From the NCBI RefSeq assembly GCF_012524205.1, contig NZ_JABACI010000003.1, positions 248,001-312,000 on the forward strand: a stretch of DNA of 64,000 bases, read 5' to 3'. The first letter of the stretch is position 1. Each line of letters begins with the position of its first letter. Below the pieces are notes generated by a model, which had not been told where the DNA came from, did no database searches, and saw only the letters and a list, made by a program, of their open reading frames with translations. Made by a program: the position numbers and the translations under genes. This DNA is from Microbacterium salsuginis. GTDB taxonomy: Bacteria; Actinomycetota; Actinomycetes; Actinomycetales; Microbacteriaceae. Of the stretch, positions 39,745-49,074 are shown piece after piece.

Positions 39745-41910
39745 ATGAACCCTGCCCTCACCAGTCCTTTCCAGCTTCCCGCCCGTCTCGCCGCCAAGGC
39801 CGATCCCGCACTGATCGCCGACGACGAGCAGCACTTCGCCGCCGTCTCCGAGAGCCTCGAGCGCTCCATCGCCGAGCTGTCCGACCGCCTCGACTCCGTA
39901 CGCCGGCTGCCCGGCGGCGGCGGGCAGGCGGCGCTCGAGCGCGACCTCGAGATCCACCGGCTGTCGGGTCGCCTGCGGACCCTGCGCCGTTTCACCCTCG
40001 ATGCATGCCTGGGTCGCATCGTGCCCGCTGCCGGTGAGCCGGTCTACATCGGACGGTTCGGGCTCACGGACACAGGAGGCCGTCGCCTGCTCGTGGACTG
40101 GCGCACGCCCGCGGCCGAGCCCTTCTTCGGCGCGACGCATGCCCAGCCGATGGGCCTCATCAGCCGCCGGCGCTACCGGTGGACCGGCGGGCGCGTCACC
40201 GACTACTGGGACGAGGTCTTCACGCCCGAGGGGCTCGAGCAGAGTGCCCTCCATCACAGCGCCGCACTGGACGACCAGTCCGCCTTCATCGCGAGCCTCG
40301 GCGCGAGCCGGTCGCCGCATATGCGCGATGTGCTCGGCACCATCCAGGCCGACCAGGACGCCATCATCCGCGCCGGGTCACGCGGTGCCCTCGTCGTCGA
40401 CGGCGGTCCGGGTACCGGCAAGACCGTCGTCGCGCTGCACCGCGCGGCGTACCTCGTGTACTCCGACCCTCACCTGGGCGAGGGTCGCGGAGGCGTGCTG
40501 TTCGTCGGCCCGAGCCCCGCCTACCTGTCGTACGTGGCCGATGTGCTGCCGAGCCTCGGCGAGGAGAGCGTGCAGACCTGCACGTTGCGCGACCTCGTGG
40601 CGGAGGGCGACGTCGCCGGGAACGAGCCCGACGCCGAGGTGGCACGCCTCAAGGCCGACGCCCGCCTCGTCGATGCGATCGAGCCCGCCGTCGCGCTGTA
40701 CGAGGAGCCCCCGGCCAAGGGCCTCCTCGTCGAGACGCCGTGGGCGGACCTGTGGCTGAGCCCCGACGACTGGGCCGAGGCCTTCGAGTCCACCGAACCC
40801 GGGACGCCGCACAACGAGGCGCGCGACCAGGTGTGGGAGACGGTGCTCGACATCCTCGGCGATCAGGTCGACGCCGAGGAGGTGCCGCTGCACCAGCTGC
40901 GCCGTGTGCTCGCGCGTCACGAGCAGCTCGTCGCCACCTTCAACCGCGCGTGGCCGCTGGTGGAGGCATCCGTCGTCGTCTCGGACCTGTGGTCGGTGCC
41001 GGCTTACCTGCGCCGGTGCGCACCGTGGCTGTCGGCGGAGCAGGTCGAGAGCCTGCAGCGCCGCGCGGACTCGCCCTGGACCACGGCGGACCTGCCGCTC
41101 CTCGACGCCGCACGGCGCCGGCTGGGCGACCCGGCGGACTCCCGGCGGCGCCGGGAACGCGAGGCGACCCTTGCGACCGAGCGTGAGTACATGGGCCAGG
41201 TGATCGAGCGCCTCAAGGAGTCGGGCGACGAGCTGCTGCAGTGGATCGACGGCGACGATCTGCGCAACAGCCTCGTCGACGAAGCGGTGCTGCCCAGTGC
41301 CGATCAGAACAGTGCCGCCCGCGGCCAGCTGGCCGGCCCGTTCGCGCACGTGATCGTCGACGAGGCGCAGGAGCTCACCGATGCGGAATGGCGGATGCTG
41401 CTGGCCCGGTGCCCGTCGCGCAGCTTCACGATCGTCGGCGACCGGGCGCAGGCGCGTCACGGTTTCGGTGAGACGTGGCAGGAGCGCCTCGAGCACGCGG
41501 GACTCACCGACGTCTCGCTCGCATCGCTGACGATCAACTACCGCACGCCCAGCGAGGTGATGGCCGAGGCCGAGCCCGTGATCCGGGCGGCGATCCCCGA
41601 CGCGAATGTGCCGACGTCGGTCCGCTCCAGCGGCATTCCGGTGCTGCATGCGCCGACCGAGGACCTGGACGCGATCCTCGAGGAGTGGCTCGAAGCGCAC
41701 GACGAGGGCATCGCGTGCGTCATCGGCGATGCGACGTTCGAGGGGCGTGAGCGGGTGCGGTCCTTGACGCCCGAACTGGCGAAGGGCCTCGAGTTCGACC
41801 TTGTGGTGCTCGTCGGCCCCGAGCTGCTCGGAGCCGGCATCGAAGGCGCGGTCGACCGCTATGTCGCCATGACGCGTGCGACCCAGCGGCTGGTCGTGCT
41901 CGAGGGATAG
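39745..41910 (+). CDS. helR: RNA polymerase-recycling motor ATPase HelR (UvrD-like)
   Basis: A 721-residue superfamily 1 helicase-like ATPase. An N-terminal coiled-coil-like arm precedes Walker A GGPGTGKTVVALHR (Lys226), Walker B VIVDEAQELTDAEW and C-terminal YVAMTRATQRLVV. This is the HelD/HelR plan rather than that of DNA helicases. HelR binds RNA polymerase, displaces rifamycins from it and recycles stalled enzyme, giving rifamycin tolerance. The RAE-like palindrome upstream is the strongest support for HelR over other HelD proteins. The ATG at 39745 follows GGGAG by eight bases. No rifamycin-modifying gene is adjacent. Confidence 0.88.
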   Translation: MNPALTSPFQLPARLAAKADPALIADDEQHFAAVSESLERSIAELSDRLDSVRRLPGGGGQAALERDLEIHRLSGRLRTLRRFTLDACLGRIVPAAGEPVYIGRFGLTDTGGRRLLVDWRTPAAEPFFGATHAQPMGLISRRRYRWTGGRVTDYWDEVFTPEGLEQSALHHSAALDDQSAFIASLGASRSPHMRDVLGTIQADQDAIIRAGSRGALVVDGGPGTGKTVVALHRAAYLVYSDPHLGEGRGGVLFVGPSPAYLSYVADVLPSLGEESVQTCTLRDLVAEGDVAGNEPDAEVARLKADARLVDAIEPAVALYEEPPAKGLLVETPWADLWLSPDDWAEAFESTEPGTPHNEARDQVWETVLDILGDQVDAEEVPLHQLRRVLARHEQLVATFNRAWPLVEASVVVSDLWSVPAYLRRCAPWLSAEQVESLQRRADSPWTTADLPLLDAARRRLGDPADSRRRREREATLATEREYMGQVIERLKESGDELLQWIDGDDLRNSLVDEAVLPSADQNSAARGQLAGPFAHVIVDEAQELTDAEWRMLLARCPSRSFTIVGDRAQARHGFGETWQERLEHAGLTDVSLASLTINYRTPSEVMAEAEPVIRAAIPDANVPTSVRSSGIPVLHAPTEDLDAILEEWLEAHDEGIACVIGDATFEGRERVRSLTPELAKGLEFDLVVLVGPELLGAGIEGAVDRYVAMTRATQRLVVLEG

Positions 41911-41984
41911 GCGGTCGCTAGCGCGTTCGCGGCGACGAGACAACCCCGAGGTCAATCCCGCCGAAAGGGCGTAGACCTGTACCT

Positions 41985-42326
41985 GTGAAACGGGTCATCT
42001 ATGCGGGAAGCGATTTTCTGACCGGGGATGCGATCGCCTCGGCACTGATGCGGTTCAGCGAGGCCCTTGCCGAGGTCGGGCAGGCGGAGACGATCGCGAT
42101 CCCCGCCCTCGGCGAGAACGGCGAGGAGAGCCGGGTCGAAGTGCTCGTCGGGCCGGCGAGCCAGATCATGGCGCAGGACGTGGAGACGGATCCGGCCGAT
42201 CTGGTCGTGCCGGAGGCCGTGGCGGCTCTCGAGGCGAGGATCCGCGCGCTGACGCCCCATGCGGTCATCACCGATGAGTGGCCCGAGCAGTCCGACTGGG
42301 ACGGCGCGACGACGGACGTCATCTGA
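41985..42326 (+). CDS. Hypothetical protein
   Basis: A 113-residue acidic protein, MKRVIYAGSDFLTGDAIASA at its start. I do not recognise the family. It has good codon character, no signal peptide and no membrane segment, and its second half is Val/Ala-rich (DLVVPEAVAALEARIRALTPHAV). A GTG start lies 7 bases after the -10-like TAGACC (41972-41977), which fits the leaderless pattern seen elsewhere though the box is weak. It stands between helR and the GH1 gene with no shared operon. Confidence 0.7.
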   Translation: MKRVIYAGSDFLTGDAIASALMRFSEALAEVGQAETIAIPALGENGEESRVEVLVGPASQIMAQDVETDPADLVVPEAVAALEARIRALTPHAVITDEWPEQSDWDGATTDVI

Positions 42327-42363
42327 GGGGCGCGCGGGGCCGGTTCCCGTCATCGACCCCTCG

Positions 42364-42381
42364 TGTGGCATCGATCCCACA
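42364..42381. promoter_or_regulatory. Operator TGTGGCATCGATCCCACA upstream of GH1 gene
   Basis: An 18-bp palindrome with one mismatch, 19 bases before the ATG of the GH1 gene. It matches the palindromes at 56798-56815 and 58942-58959 (consensus TGTGG-N-A-N-C-N2-T-N-CCACA), so the three promoters are probably controlled by one LacI-type regulator not encoded beside them. Confidence 0.7.
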
Positions 42382-42400
42382 TTTGCGGCAGACTCGGGGG

Positions 42401-43819
42401 ATGGTCCAGCCGACGAGCTCCTTCCCGTCCGACTTCCTGTGGGGCGCAGCGACCAGCGCCTACCAGATCGAGGGCTCCCTCGACGCGGACGGGCGGGGCC
42501 GCTCGGTATGGGAGACGTTCGCCGAGCAGCCCGGCGCGATCGAGGGGGGTGGCGACGCCGCGATCGCGTGCGATTCCTACCGGCGCTGGGGCGATGACCT
42601 CGACATCCTGTCGCAGCTCGGGCTCGGCGCCTACCGGTTCTCGCTGGCATGGGCGCGGATCATGCCCGACGGCCGTGGCCGTGTGAACGCGGCCGGCCTG
42701 GATCACTACGAGCGCATCGTCGACGAACTGCTCGCCCGGGGCATCGAGCCCGTCGTGACCCTGAACCACTGGGACATGCCCGAGGCGCTCATGGCCCACG
42801 GCGGGTGGGCCGGCCGCGAGAGTGTCGACGCCTTCACCGAGTACGCCGTGGCCGCAGCGGACCGGCTCGGCGACCGCGTGAACTGGTGGATCACCCAGAA
42901 CGAGCCGTGGATCATCCAGCTGCTCGGCTACCAGCTCGGCCTGCACGCCCCGGGCGTCCGCGATCTGCGCAGCGCGGTCGCCGCCGGTCACCACGTGCTG
43001 CTCGCGCACGGAGCGGCCGTCGACGCGATGCGACCGCTCACGCGCGGAAGGATCGGCGCCGCGCTCAACCTGCTGCCGTGCGTGCCCGCGAGCGACAGCC
43101 CGGCGGACGCCGAAGCCGCGTGGGGATCGGACGGCTACGTCAACCGCTGGTTCCTCGATCCGCTGCTGGCCGGCGGCTACCCCGCCGACATGCGGCAGCA
43201 CTGGGAGCGCGCCATCGGCGGCTCCCTCGACGCCGTCATCCGCGACGGCGACGAGGCGGCGATCGGCGGGCGCAGCGACTTCCTCGGGGTCAACTTCTAC
43301 ACGCACCGCGTCATGGCCGCCGCCGAGCCCGGACCCGACCGACCGTTCCCGTGGCAGGTCGTCGGGTCCACCGGCGAGGTCGCCCGTACCGACGAGGGCA
43401 CCGAGATCGTGCCGGGAGCCTTCCGCGACCTGCTGGTGCGGCTCCACCGCGACTACCCCGGCGTGCCGATCATGGTGACGGAGAACGGCGCGATCTCCGG
43501 CGACTCGCCGACGCACGACGGCCGCGTCCACGATGTTCGCCGCATCCGGTACCTGCGCTCGCACGTGCAGGCCATGGGCGACGCGATCGCAGCGGGCGTA
43601 CCGCTCGTCGGATACACGCACTGGTCGCTGCTCGACAACTTCGAGTGGGCGCTCGGCTACCGCCCCCGCTTCGGTCTGGTCTACGTCGACTTCCGCACCG
43701 GCGAGCGCATCCTCAAAGACAGCGCGCTGCACTACGCCGAGATCGCCCGCGCAGGCGGTCTGGTCGAGTGGGACGCGACGACGGCCCCTTCGGTCGACAG
43801 TCTCGGCGCCTTCGGCTGA
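42401..43819 (+). CDS. GH1 beta-glucosidase
   Basis: A 472-residue cytoplasmic GH1 enzyme. Acid/base Glu168 is in TQNEPW and nucleophile Glu361 in VTENGA; the N-terminal FLWGAATSAYQIEG and the C-terminal GYTHWSLLDNFEW are typical. It hydrolyses beta-glucosides or beta-galactosides/fucosides; exact specificity cannot be read. The ATG at 42401 follows CGGGGG; upstream in-frame sequence includes the operator and is not coding. Its promoter palindrome links it to the sugar importer at 55-59 kb. Confidence 0.93.
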   Translation: MVQPTSSFPSDFLWGAATSAYQIEGSLDADGRGRSVWETFAEQPGAIEGGGDAAIACDSYRRWGDDLDILSQLGLGAYRFSLAWARIMPDGRGRVNAAGLDHYERIVDELLARGIEPVVTLNHWDMPEALMAHGGWAGRESVDAFTEYAVAAADRLGDRVNWWITQNEPWIIQLLGYQLGLHAPGVRDLRSAVAAGHHVLLAHGAAVDAMRPLTRGRIGAALNLLPCVPASDSPADAEAAWGSDGYVNRWFLDPLLAGGYPADMRQHWERAIGGSLDAVIRDGDEAAIGGRSDFLGVNFYTHRVMAAAEPGPDRPFPWQVVGSTGEVARTDEGTEIVPGAFRDLLVRLHRDYPGVPIMVTENGAISGDSPTHDGRVHDVRRIRYLRSHVQAMGDAIAAGVPLVGYTHWSLLDNFEWALGYRPRFGLVYVDFRTGERILKDSALHYAEIARAGGLVEWDATTAPSVDSLGAFG

Positions 43820-43830
43820 GCCTGCTGCCG

Positions 43831-46185
43831 TTACGCCTGCTGTGGCGTCGCGTAGGCGATGTGCACCTTCGAGATCTCGCCGTCGAACGCGAACGGCATC
43901 TTGTCGACGTACGTACGCGACACGGCGCCGCCGTACGCCCGGCCGATGTCGAGGCAGTCGTTGGCCGAGAACAGCAGCGGCGCGCTCACCGGCACGACGC
44001 CCGAGCCGACCTCGTCACCGTTCACGCGCAACGTCACGCTGAGCGGTCCGCCCGGCCGCGCCTCGACGTAGGCCGTCTCGATCTCGATCGTCGCATCCCC
44101 CGCGGGAAGTGGTGCGGATGCCGCGATCGTGGTGCGCTGCACGAGGAACAGGTTGTACTCGTAGGTCAGCACTCCGTCCACGACGAAGCACGTGAGACCG
44201 CCGCCTGCGCCGCCCAGCTTGTACAGGACGCCGTTCGCGCGCTCGGGCACCGTGGCGCTGATCGTCACCACGTTGGGCTTGTTGCCCAGCGCCGGCGCAC
44301 AGAACTCCGGCACGCGCACGGTGTCGCCGCCCATCTCCCACTGCGTGTACGGCACCGAGATGCGGTACTCCGGGTGATAGACGGGCACCCACAGCCCGGC
44401 GCCGACGGGGAGCACCTCGTTCTTGGCGGCCTCGATCGCGAAGAGCTCCTTCAGATCGGCGAGCTTCTGCGGGTTCTCGGCCGCGAGGTCGTGCGCCTGG
44501 CTCCAGTCCTCGTCGAGGTGGTAGAGCTCCCACACGTCCTGATCTGGCGTCCACGTCGCGATCCCGGGAGGCGCCCCGGGCACCCACGGCAGGCGCGGGC
44601 CCGTCGCGGACGCGATCCAGCCGTCCGAGTAGATCGATCGGCTCGCCATGATCTCGAAGTACTGCGTGCGGTGGCGTCCCTCGGCGGACGGATCGTCGAC
44701 GGCGTACGCGAGGCTCGTGCCATCGATGGGATCCTGATGGATGCCGTTGACGCTCTCGGGATGCGAGATCCCGAGCACCTCGTAGATCGTCGGCACGAGA
44801 TCGATCACGTGGTGGAACTGCGTGCGCGCCGTGATGTCGGGCGCGATGCGCCCGGGCCACCGCATGAACATCGGGTTGCGGGTCCCGCCCAGGTGGGAGG
44901 CCATGAGCTTCATGCCCTGGTACGGCGTCGAGCCCGCCCACGCCCACGCGGCGTGATACTGGTTGTCGGTCGCCGGCGTGCCCAGCGCGTCCAGGCCGCC
45001 GAGCTCCTCGAGCGCCGCCAGATGCTGCTCGATCGTGGTGGGGATCATGTTCTGCGCGAGCAGCTCGCTGATCGTGCCGTTCTGCCCCTCCCCCGACGAG
45101 CCGTTGTCACCCCAGATGTAGACGACGAGCGTGTTGTCGGCGTAGCCGAGCTCTTCGAGCGCGTCGACCAGACGCCCCGCCTGCACGTCGGCGTGCTCGC
45201 CGAAGCCCGCGCATACCTCCATGAGTCGCGCCTGGAACGGCTTCTGGTCGTCGGGGATGTCGTCCCAGCCCTGCAGGTTGTCAGGGCGCGGCGTGAGCAC
45301 GGCGCTCTCGGGCACCCACCCCGCCGCCTTGGCACCCGCGAGCGCACGTTCGCGATACACGTCCCAGCCGTCGTCGAAGGCGCCCTTGTACTTGTCGGAC
45401 CACTCCTTCATGATGTGGTGCGGCCCGTGGATGGCCCCGGTCGCCCAGTACATGAAGAACGGCTTATCGGGCGAGAGCGCCTTGTGGTTGCGCAGCCACC
45501 CGATCGCGTCGTCGGCGATGTCCTCGCTGAGGTGGTAGCCCTCCTCGGGCGTCTTGGGCGGAAGCACGTTCGTCGTGTTGCGGACGAGGTTCGGCTCGTA
45601 CTGCGACGCCTCGCCGGCGAGGAAGCCGTAGAAGTACTCGAAGCCGTAGCCGGTCGGCCACCGGTCGAACGGACCGGCGGCGGTCGTCTCCTCGGCAGGG
45701 GTGTTGTGCCACTTGCCCCACGCACCGGTCGAATAGCCGTAGTTGCGGAGCACCTCGGCGACCGTGGCGCTGCTCTTCGGGATGTGGCCGGAATAGCCGT
45801 CCCAGTCGTTGGCGAGCTCCGCGATCTGGCCGTTGCCCACCCGGTGATGGTTGCGCCCGGTCAGCAGTGCCGCCCGCGTCGGCGAGCACATCGCCGTGGT
45901 GTGGAACCGGTTGAACCCGATGCCCTCTTCACGGATGCGGCCGAGCGTCGGGGTGTTGACCGCGCCGCCGAGGGGTGCCGGCAACGCCGGGCCGGCGTCG
46001 TCGATGAGGATCACGAGGATGTTGGGCGCGTCCTCGCCCAGGTGGCGCTGCGGCGGCAGCGGCGAGTACGTGGAGTCGGCGAGGGTCCGGCCCGCGATGC
46101 TGCCGGAGGATTTGGGCGGGAACGGCAGCGTCCGGGCGGGAGGCAGCGGTGCCCCCACGATCGAGGTGCGGGCGTCATCCGTCAT
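43831..46185 (-). CDS. Type I sulfatase (arylsulfatase family)
   Basis: A 784-residue sulfatase. Cys100 in MCSPTRAALLTGR is the formylglycine precursor of the CxPxR type; Asp residues of the metal site are in VILIDDAG, and the WGDNGSSG segment adds further ligands. It has no signal peptide, so action on imported sulfate esters in the cytoplasm is likely. Activity needs a formylglycine-generating enzyme, none of which is encoded in the window. The C-terminal 150 residues form a beta-rich domain. It ends 12 bases from convergent GH1. Substrate unknown. Confidence 0.9.
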   Translation of the reverse strand: MTDDARTSIVGAPLPPARTLPFPPKSSGSIAGRTLADSTYSPLPPQRHLGEDAPNILVILIDDAGPALPAPLGGAVNTPTLGRIREEGIGFNRFHTTAMCSPTRAALLTGRNHHRVGNGQIAELANDWDGYSGHIPKSSATVAEVLRNYGYSTGAWGKWHNTPAEETTAAGPFDRWPTGYGFEYFYGFLAGEASQYEPNLVRNTTNVLPPKTPEEGYHLSEDIADDAIGWLRNHKALSPDKPFFMYWATGAIHGPHHIMKEWSDKYKGAFDDGWDVYRERALAGAKAAGWVPESAVLTPRPDNLQGWDDIPDDQKPFQARLMEVCAGFGEHADVQAGRLVDALEELGYADNTLVVYIWGDNGSSGEGQNGTISELLAQNMIPTTIEQHLAALEELGGLDALGTPATDNQYHAAWAWAGSTPYQGMKLMASHLGGTRNPMFMRWPGRIAPDITARTQFHHVIDLVPTIYEVLGISHPESVNGIHQDPIDGTSLAYAVDDPSAEGRHRTQYFEIMASRSIYSDGWIASATGPRLPWVPGAPPGIATWTPDQDVWELYHLDEDWSQAHDLAAENPQKLADLKELFAIEAAKNEVLPVGAGLWVPVYHPEYRISVPYTQWEMGGDTVRVPEFCAPALGNKPNVVTISATVPERANGVLYKLGGAGGGLTCFVVDGVLTYEYNLFLVQRTTIAASAPLPAGDATIEIETAYVEARPGGPLSVTLRVNGDEVGSGVVPVSAPLLFSANDCLDIGRAYGGAVSRTYVDKMPFAFDGEISKVHIAYATPQQA

Positions 46186-46381
46186 GTCGTTCCCTTCGTC
46201 ACCTGGCAGTCGGCGGGCAGCCGGCTCACCGTCTGCCGCAACCCTAGCGACGGGCCTGCTGGCGCCGCATCATCTGAAATGCGTGAAGGCGATCGAACGG
46301 ATCACGCGATCTGCATGGTGTGCGCGGGGCTTCCGACCTGTGGACTGGTCGGCACCCGGCGAGGGCGAGAGGGAGGCAGCG

Positions 46382-46708
46382 ATGGACGACATCGACCGGC
46401 TCCGCCTCTACTGCGTGGACGCACCGGAGCTCGTGGCGGACGCCGGGTCGCTGTGGCATGGCGCGCTCGATCCGCGAACCTCCGCGCTCGTGCGCATCGG
46501 CGCGCTCATCGCGGCCGCGGCTCCGGCCGCATCGATGCGCTCCGCCGTCGAGGACGCCGTGTCAGCCGGCGTCTCGGTGCGCGAGATCGTGGCGGTGCTC
46601 GACGGCATGGTCGAGCTGGTCGGGCTGCCGCGTGCGGTGGCCGCCGCGCCGCGGATCGCGGCGGCACTCGGCTATGCCGACGACCTGCTGCCGGATGCCG
46701 GAGGCTGA
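46382..46708 (+). CDS. Carboxymuconolactone decarboxylase-like small protein
   Basis: A 108-residue all-helical protein of the CMD/AhpD-like fold (LDPRTSALVRIGALIAAAAP ... GVSVREIVAVLDGMVELVGLPRAVAAAPRIAAAL). The CxxC peroxidatic pair of AhpD is absent, so a redox role is unlikely; a decarboxylase-like or unknown role remains. The ATG at 46382 follows GGGAGG. It lies between the divergent sulfatase and the convergent LuxR-type regulator. Confidence 0.75.
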   Translation: MDDIDRLRLYCVDAPELVADAGSLWHGALDPRTSALVRIGALIAAAAPAASMRSAVEDAVSAGVSVREIVAVLDGMVELVGLPRAVAAAPRIAAALGYADDLLPDAGG

Positions 46709-46727
46709 GAGCGTCGCGGTGGCGGGC

Positions 46728-48971
46728 TCAGCCTCCGAGCAGCCCGAGCACCCGCGCGCGCTCCACCGCGCCGTTGCGGGTGGTGACGGCGAGCTTGCGG
46801 TAGATCGACCCCACCTCCGAGCTGACGGTGTTGCGGGAGATGAACAGGCGCTGGCCGATCTCGGCGATCGTGAGGTGCGTCTGCAGGTAGGGCAGCAGTC
46901 GCAGCTCGGCCGGGGTCAGCGGCACGGAGCCGCCGGCCGCCGGCTCGGCGTCGAGCGCCGCGCGCAGTTCGTCCACGTGCGTCGTGACCACGCCCACGTC
47001 GGGGCGCTTGCGCAGCAGATCGTCGATCTCGCGGACGAGATGCCGCGCCGCCGACCGGTCGCCGACGGCGACATGCGCCTTGGCGAGCTGGATGCGCGCG
47101 CGGATGGAGACGTACGACAGCAGGTGGGTGCAGCCGATGCGCGACCGCATGGCCCGAGCGAGCAACCGCTCGCCGCGGTCGCGATCGCCGGCGTGGAACG
47201 CCACGCGGGCGGCGACCGCCAGGGCGAGCGTGGTGGTGGGGTAGCCGTCCATGTGGCTGCCGTCGATCACGGCGACGCCGCGATCGGCATGCTCGGCGGC
47301 GATCCCCCACTGGCCGGCCTCGATGGCCAGCAGCGCCAGCTCGGGCTCGGTCAGGATGATCGTGTCGGAGTTGCCCATGATGGTCGCGACGTCGATCGCC
47401 TCTTCGAATGCCGCCTTCGCCGAGGCGGCGTCGTCGACGAGGAGACACGCTTCGCCCCAGAGGTGGAGCGCCTGGTCGCGCCACGGACTCGTCGCCGGCT
47501 CGTGCCGGAGGGCGAACGCCGCGTCGGCCACCACTTGTGCGTGCCCCTGCTCGCATATGGCGGCGCGCACCATGGCGCGGGCCGATTCGAACGGCAGCCG
47601 GTACTCCTCGGGAAGCGAGTCCGCGTCGAAGGTGTCGAGGCTGCGCGCCCAGCGCTCGCCCGCCGGAACGTCGCCGAGGAGGACGGCCGCCCATGTCACG
47701 AGCACCAGCAGCGACGGGTGGGCGCGCACGAGGTCGTCCCCCAGTTCCGACAGCCACCGTGTCGTGGTGCCCACCTTGCCCATCTGGTACATCGGCAGGC
47801 CGAGTTCCGCGATGCGGTCCGCCGCGCGTTCGAGGTCACCGGCCTGCAGGAGGTGCTCCACGGCCTGCGCGGGGGCGCCGTTGACCTCGTGCCATTCCGC
47901 GGCGCGCAGGTGCAGTGCCACGACCGCGCCCGCTCCTTCCGTGCGCTCGAGCTCGGTCAGGAGGAACTCGCGGAACAGCGCGTGGAGGCGGTACCAGCTG
48001 CGGCGGCGGTCAACCGCGACCAGGAAGAGATTGGCGGCTTCGACTTCGCGCAACCGGCCGCGCGCGTCCTCGATGCCGAGCACCGCGTTGCATGACGGCG
48101 CCGAGAGCTGCTCGAGCACCGCCGCCCGACGCAGGAACGTCTGCATGTCCTCGGGGAGGCGCATGACGCACTCGCGGTACAGATAGTCCGCCAGGTAGCG
48201 GTCGTCGCCGGTGACGGATGCCGCGTCCCCGCCGCTGCGGGCGACCAGCGCGCACAGGAACAGTCCGGTCGGCCATCCCTCGCACCGCGCGACGATGGAC
48301 TCGAGGTCGGCGTCGCCGACGTCGACCGCTCCCGCCTCGTCGAAGATCGTCCGGGCGCCGGCGTGGTCCAGCGACAGGTCCGCGACCGTGATCTCCTCCG
48401 CGTCCCCCGCGACGCGGAGCCGCCCGATGAGAGGGAGTTCCCGGCGACTGGCCAGCACGACCTGAGACCCCTCAGGCAGCCGCGCGAGCAGGATCTCGAG
48501 CGCGTCCTGGCAGCCGGGCGAATCGGCCCAGTGCAGGTCGTCGACGAAGAGGACGAAGCTCTGCGGGGCAGCCGCGAGTGCACCGGCCAGCAGTGGCGCC
48601 GACCGACCCAGCGCCGACGCACCGAACCCGCGCATGTCGGCGATGACGGCATCCACCGCGGGAGCGAGCGCGATCGACGCCTCGGCGATGACGGACAGGA
48701 ACGACGCCGGATCATCGTCGGATCGGTCCAGCGACACCCACGCGACGTTGCGCGGGTCGGTGGCGGCCCACTCGGCCAGCAGCGTCGACTTGCCGTAGCC
48801 GGCAGGAGCAGTCACCGCCACGACACGGGCACGGCTCGTGCGCGCCCGTTCGATGAGCTGCCGCCGGCTCACGGATCCGGTGCGCAGCGGAGGGGTCTGG
48901 ATCTTGCTGCCGAGCAGCAGCGCCTGCAAGCCGGGCTCCCCGCGGACCGGCTCGCGGAGGGTCTCCGCCAT
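46728..48971 (-). CDS. LuxR-family regulator of MalT/LAL type
   Basis: A 747-residue ATP-dependent activator. It has an N-terminal NTPase with Walker A VTAPAGYGKSTLLAEW (about residues 55-70) and Walker B FVLFVDDLHWADSP, a TPR-like helical middle, and a C-terminal LuxR helix-turn-helix (LTPAELRLLPYLQTHLTIAEIGQRLFISRNTV). MalT-type proteins oligomerise on binding a sugar and ATP and then activate transcription. No cognate target is obvious nearby; the sulfatase, GH1 and exporter genes are candidates. It starts at ATG 48971. Confidence 0.9.
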   Translation of the reverse strand: MAETLREPVRGEPGLQALLLGSKIQTPPLRTGSVSRRQLIERARTSRARVVAVTAPAGYGKSTLLAEWAATDPRNVAWVSLDRSDDDPASFLSVIAEASIALAPAVDAVIADMRGFGASALGRSAPLLAGALAAAPQSFVLFVDDLHWADSPGCQDALEILLARLPEGSQVVLASRRELPLIGRLRVAGDAEEITVADLSLDHAGARTIFDEAGAVDVGDADLESIVARCEGWPTGLFLCALVARSGGDAASVTGDDRYLADYLYRECVMRLPEDMQTFLRRAAVLEQLSAPSCNAVLGIEDARGRLREVEAANLFLVAVDRRRSWYRLHALFREFLLTELERTEGAGAVVALHLRAAEWHEVNGAPAQAVEHLLQAGDLERAADRIAELGLPMYQMGKVGTTTRWLSELGDDLVRAHPSLLVLVTWAAVLLGDVPAGERWARSLDTFDADSLPEEYRLPFESARAMVRAAICEQGHAQVVADAAFALRHEPATSPWRDQALHLWGEACLLVDDAASAKAAFEEAIDVATIMGNSDTIILTEPELALLAIEAGQWGIAAEHADRGVAVIDGSHMDGYPTTTLALAVAARVAFHAGDRDRGERLLARAMRSRIGCTHLLSYVSIRARIQLAKAHVAVGDRSAARHLVREIDDLLRKRPDVGVVTTHVDELRAALDAEPAAGGSVPLTPAELRLLPYLQTHLTIAEIGQRLFISRNTVSSEVGSIYRKLAVTTRNGAVERARVLGLLGG

Positions 48972-49041
48972 GTCGCGATCCTATGGGCGGTGCTCAGCGC
49001 CCCACAATCTGGGCAGCTCGCCGGAAAGGGCATCGAGAGAC

Positions 49042-49068
49042 ACGGATGCCTCGGGCTGCGGCATCCGT
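49042..49068 (-). terminator. Hairpin after ABC exporter operon
   Basis: ACGGATGCC (49042-49050) and GGCATCCGT (49060-49068) form a 9-bp stem around a 9-base loop, six bases past the exporter stop. The arms are copies of the GGATGCC word that is over-represented in this window. Confidence 0.5.
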
Positions 49069-49074
49069 CCCCGC

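Noticed and set aside
42649..46803. A 1384-codon open frame across GH1 and sulfatase
   Set aside because: Overlaps GH1 out of frame and runs antisense to the sulfatase, both of which have catalytic motifs.
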